From: Limnochordia bacterium
Lineage (GTDB): Bacteria; Bacillota; Limnochordia; Darwinibacteriales; SLO01
Assembly: GCA_007132635.1 (NCBI GenBank)
Contig: SLOG01000269.1
Location: 1 to 5,647, forward strand
DNA: 5,647 nucleotides
Reading direction: 5' to 3'
A program made the position numbers and the translations under genes. Below, one piece after another: positions 5,213-5,647 of this stretch; within the stretch, counting starts at the first letter, position 1, and every line of letters starts with the position of its first letter. Below the pieces are notes generated by a model. It was not told the origin of the DNA and made no database searches. It saw only the letters and a list, made by a program, of their open reading frames with translations.

Positions 5213-5234
5213 AGCGCCTTCGGGCGCTTTTTTT
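5213..5234 (+). terminator. Rho-independent terminator after glnR
   Basis: AGCGCC and GGCGCT form a 6-bp GC-rich stem around a TTCG tetraloop, followed by a seven-T run (5228-5234). It lies 41 bases after the glnR stop. This is a textbook intrinsic terminator that separates glnR from argC. Confidence 0.92.
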
Positions 5235-5270
5235 GTTACGGAAATTTAACAAAGAAAAACCTGACAGGGC

Positions 5271-5300
5271 TTGAATATATAACCTATTATCCGGTATAAT
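5271..5300 (+). promoter_or_regulatory. Promoter of argC
   Basis: TTGAAT (5271-5276) is followed after 18 bases by a perfect TATAAT (5295-5300). The start site would be near 5307, leaving a leader of about 27 bases, too short for a riboswitch or T-box. The -10 is part of an ATTAT-N5-ATAAT inverted repeat (5286-5300). TGAATATAT at the -35 resembles half of an ArgR box, but the second half (ATTCA) is missing. Confidence 0.75.
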
Positions 5301-5333
5301 GATACAAACTAGAAGAGAGAGTGGGAGTTGTCT

Positions 5334-5647
5334 ATGATTAACGCAGCGATCGTCGGAGCCACCGGGTACAGCGGAGTAGAACTCATTCGCTTGCTGCATC
5401 AGCATCCTCATGTCCAAGTGACTCGACTGCTGTCTCGCAGTTCTGACGAGACGATGTTCAGTCATGTGCATCCACATATGGCTGGTTTGCATGATCAGCC
5501 GTTAGAAAGCTTGGATGATGCAGAACTGTCGGTGGAAACGGATGTGCTGTTTTTTGCCACTCCATCAGGAGTGAGCAGCCAATACATACCAGCAGTTCTG
5601 GGCAGTACTCTTCCCATTATCGATCTTTCCGGGGACTTCCGGCTGCA
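5334..5647 (+). CDS. argC: N-acetyl-gamma-glutamyl-phosphate reductase, N-terminal part (3' partial)
   Basis: The frame from ATG 5334 stays open to the window edge, giving 104 complete codons. GATGYSGVELIRLL (8-21) is the NADP-binding loop and first helix typical of ArgC. DVLFFATPSGVSS (70-82) and LPIIDLSGDFRL (93-104) are further family signatures. The enzyme reduces N-acetylglutamyl phosphate to the semialdehyde in arginine biosynthesis from glutamate, in the cytoplasm. The catalytic cysteine, expected at about residue 150, lies outside the window. GGGAG (5323-5327) is the ribosome site, six bases before the ATG. In many Bacillota argC is the first gene of an argCJBD-type cluster, so more arg genes are likely to the right. 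Its own promoter and the terminator before it separate it from glnR. Confidence 0.95.
   Translation, partial: MINAAIVGATGYSGVELIRLLHQHPHVQVTRLLSRSSDETMFSHVHPHMAGLHDQPLESLDDAELSVETDVLFFATPSGVSSQYIPAVLGSTLPIIDLSGDFRL

Noticed and set aside
5301..5333. Riboswitch or T-box leader before argC
   Set aside because: The predicted leader is under 30 bases, with no terminator or T-box sequence.

Overview
The window looks like chromosomal DNA of a Bacillota (Firmicutes) bacterium of roughly even GC content. The reasons are two glutamine synthetases of the short Bacillus type (GSI-alpha, about 443 residues), a MerR-family GlnR/TnrA-like regulator beside them, strong AGGAGG-type ribosome binding sites, GTG/TTG start options and good sigma-A promoters. 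An Alicyclobacillaceae-like genus is a guess from this combination and is not demonstrated. No mobile element, CRISPR array, rRNA or tRNA was seen.

Layout. Positions 2-85 (+) hold the last 27 codons of an upstream gene whose end resembles the C-terminus of pyruvate kinase. It runs tightly into a DUF429 predicted RNase H-fold nuclease (99-824, +), which overlaps by four bases a TudS(DUF523)-DUF1722 fusion protein (821-1780, +). That fusion architecture is the one described for RudS, a desulfidase that removes 4-thiouridine from tRNA. The pair converges on, and overlaps by six bases, a leftward glutamine synthetase (1775-3109, -). A second leftward glutamine synthetase follows (3270-4601, -), with its own terminator downstream of it. 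Divergent from this second gene is the GlnR-like regulator (4770-5171, +), closed by a UUCG-loop terminator. argC, the arginine biosynthesis reductase, then starts from its own promoter at 5334 and runs off the window.

How the genes fit together. The two GS paralogues, the regulator and argC form a glutamate/glutamine/arginine nitrogen block. In Bacillus glnR lies upstream of glnA in one operon. Here the two are divergent and share a 168-base control region. Both predicted promoters use the same -10 hexamer (TACCAT), and both carry TGTNA/TNACA half-sites next to it, which suggests joint control by the regulator. The left-hand DUF429-RudS pair is a separate rightward unit with probable translational coupling. 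It is the best candidate for an under-described functional partnership, a putative nuclease with a tRNA de-thiolation enzyme, but this rests on gene adjacency only.
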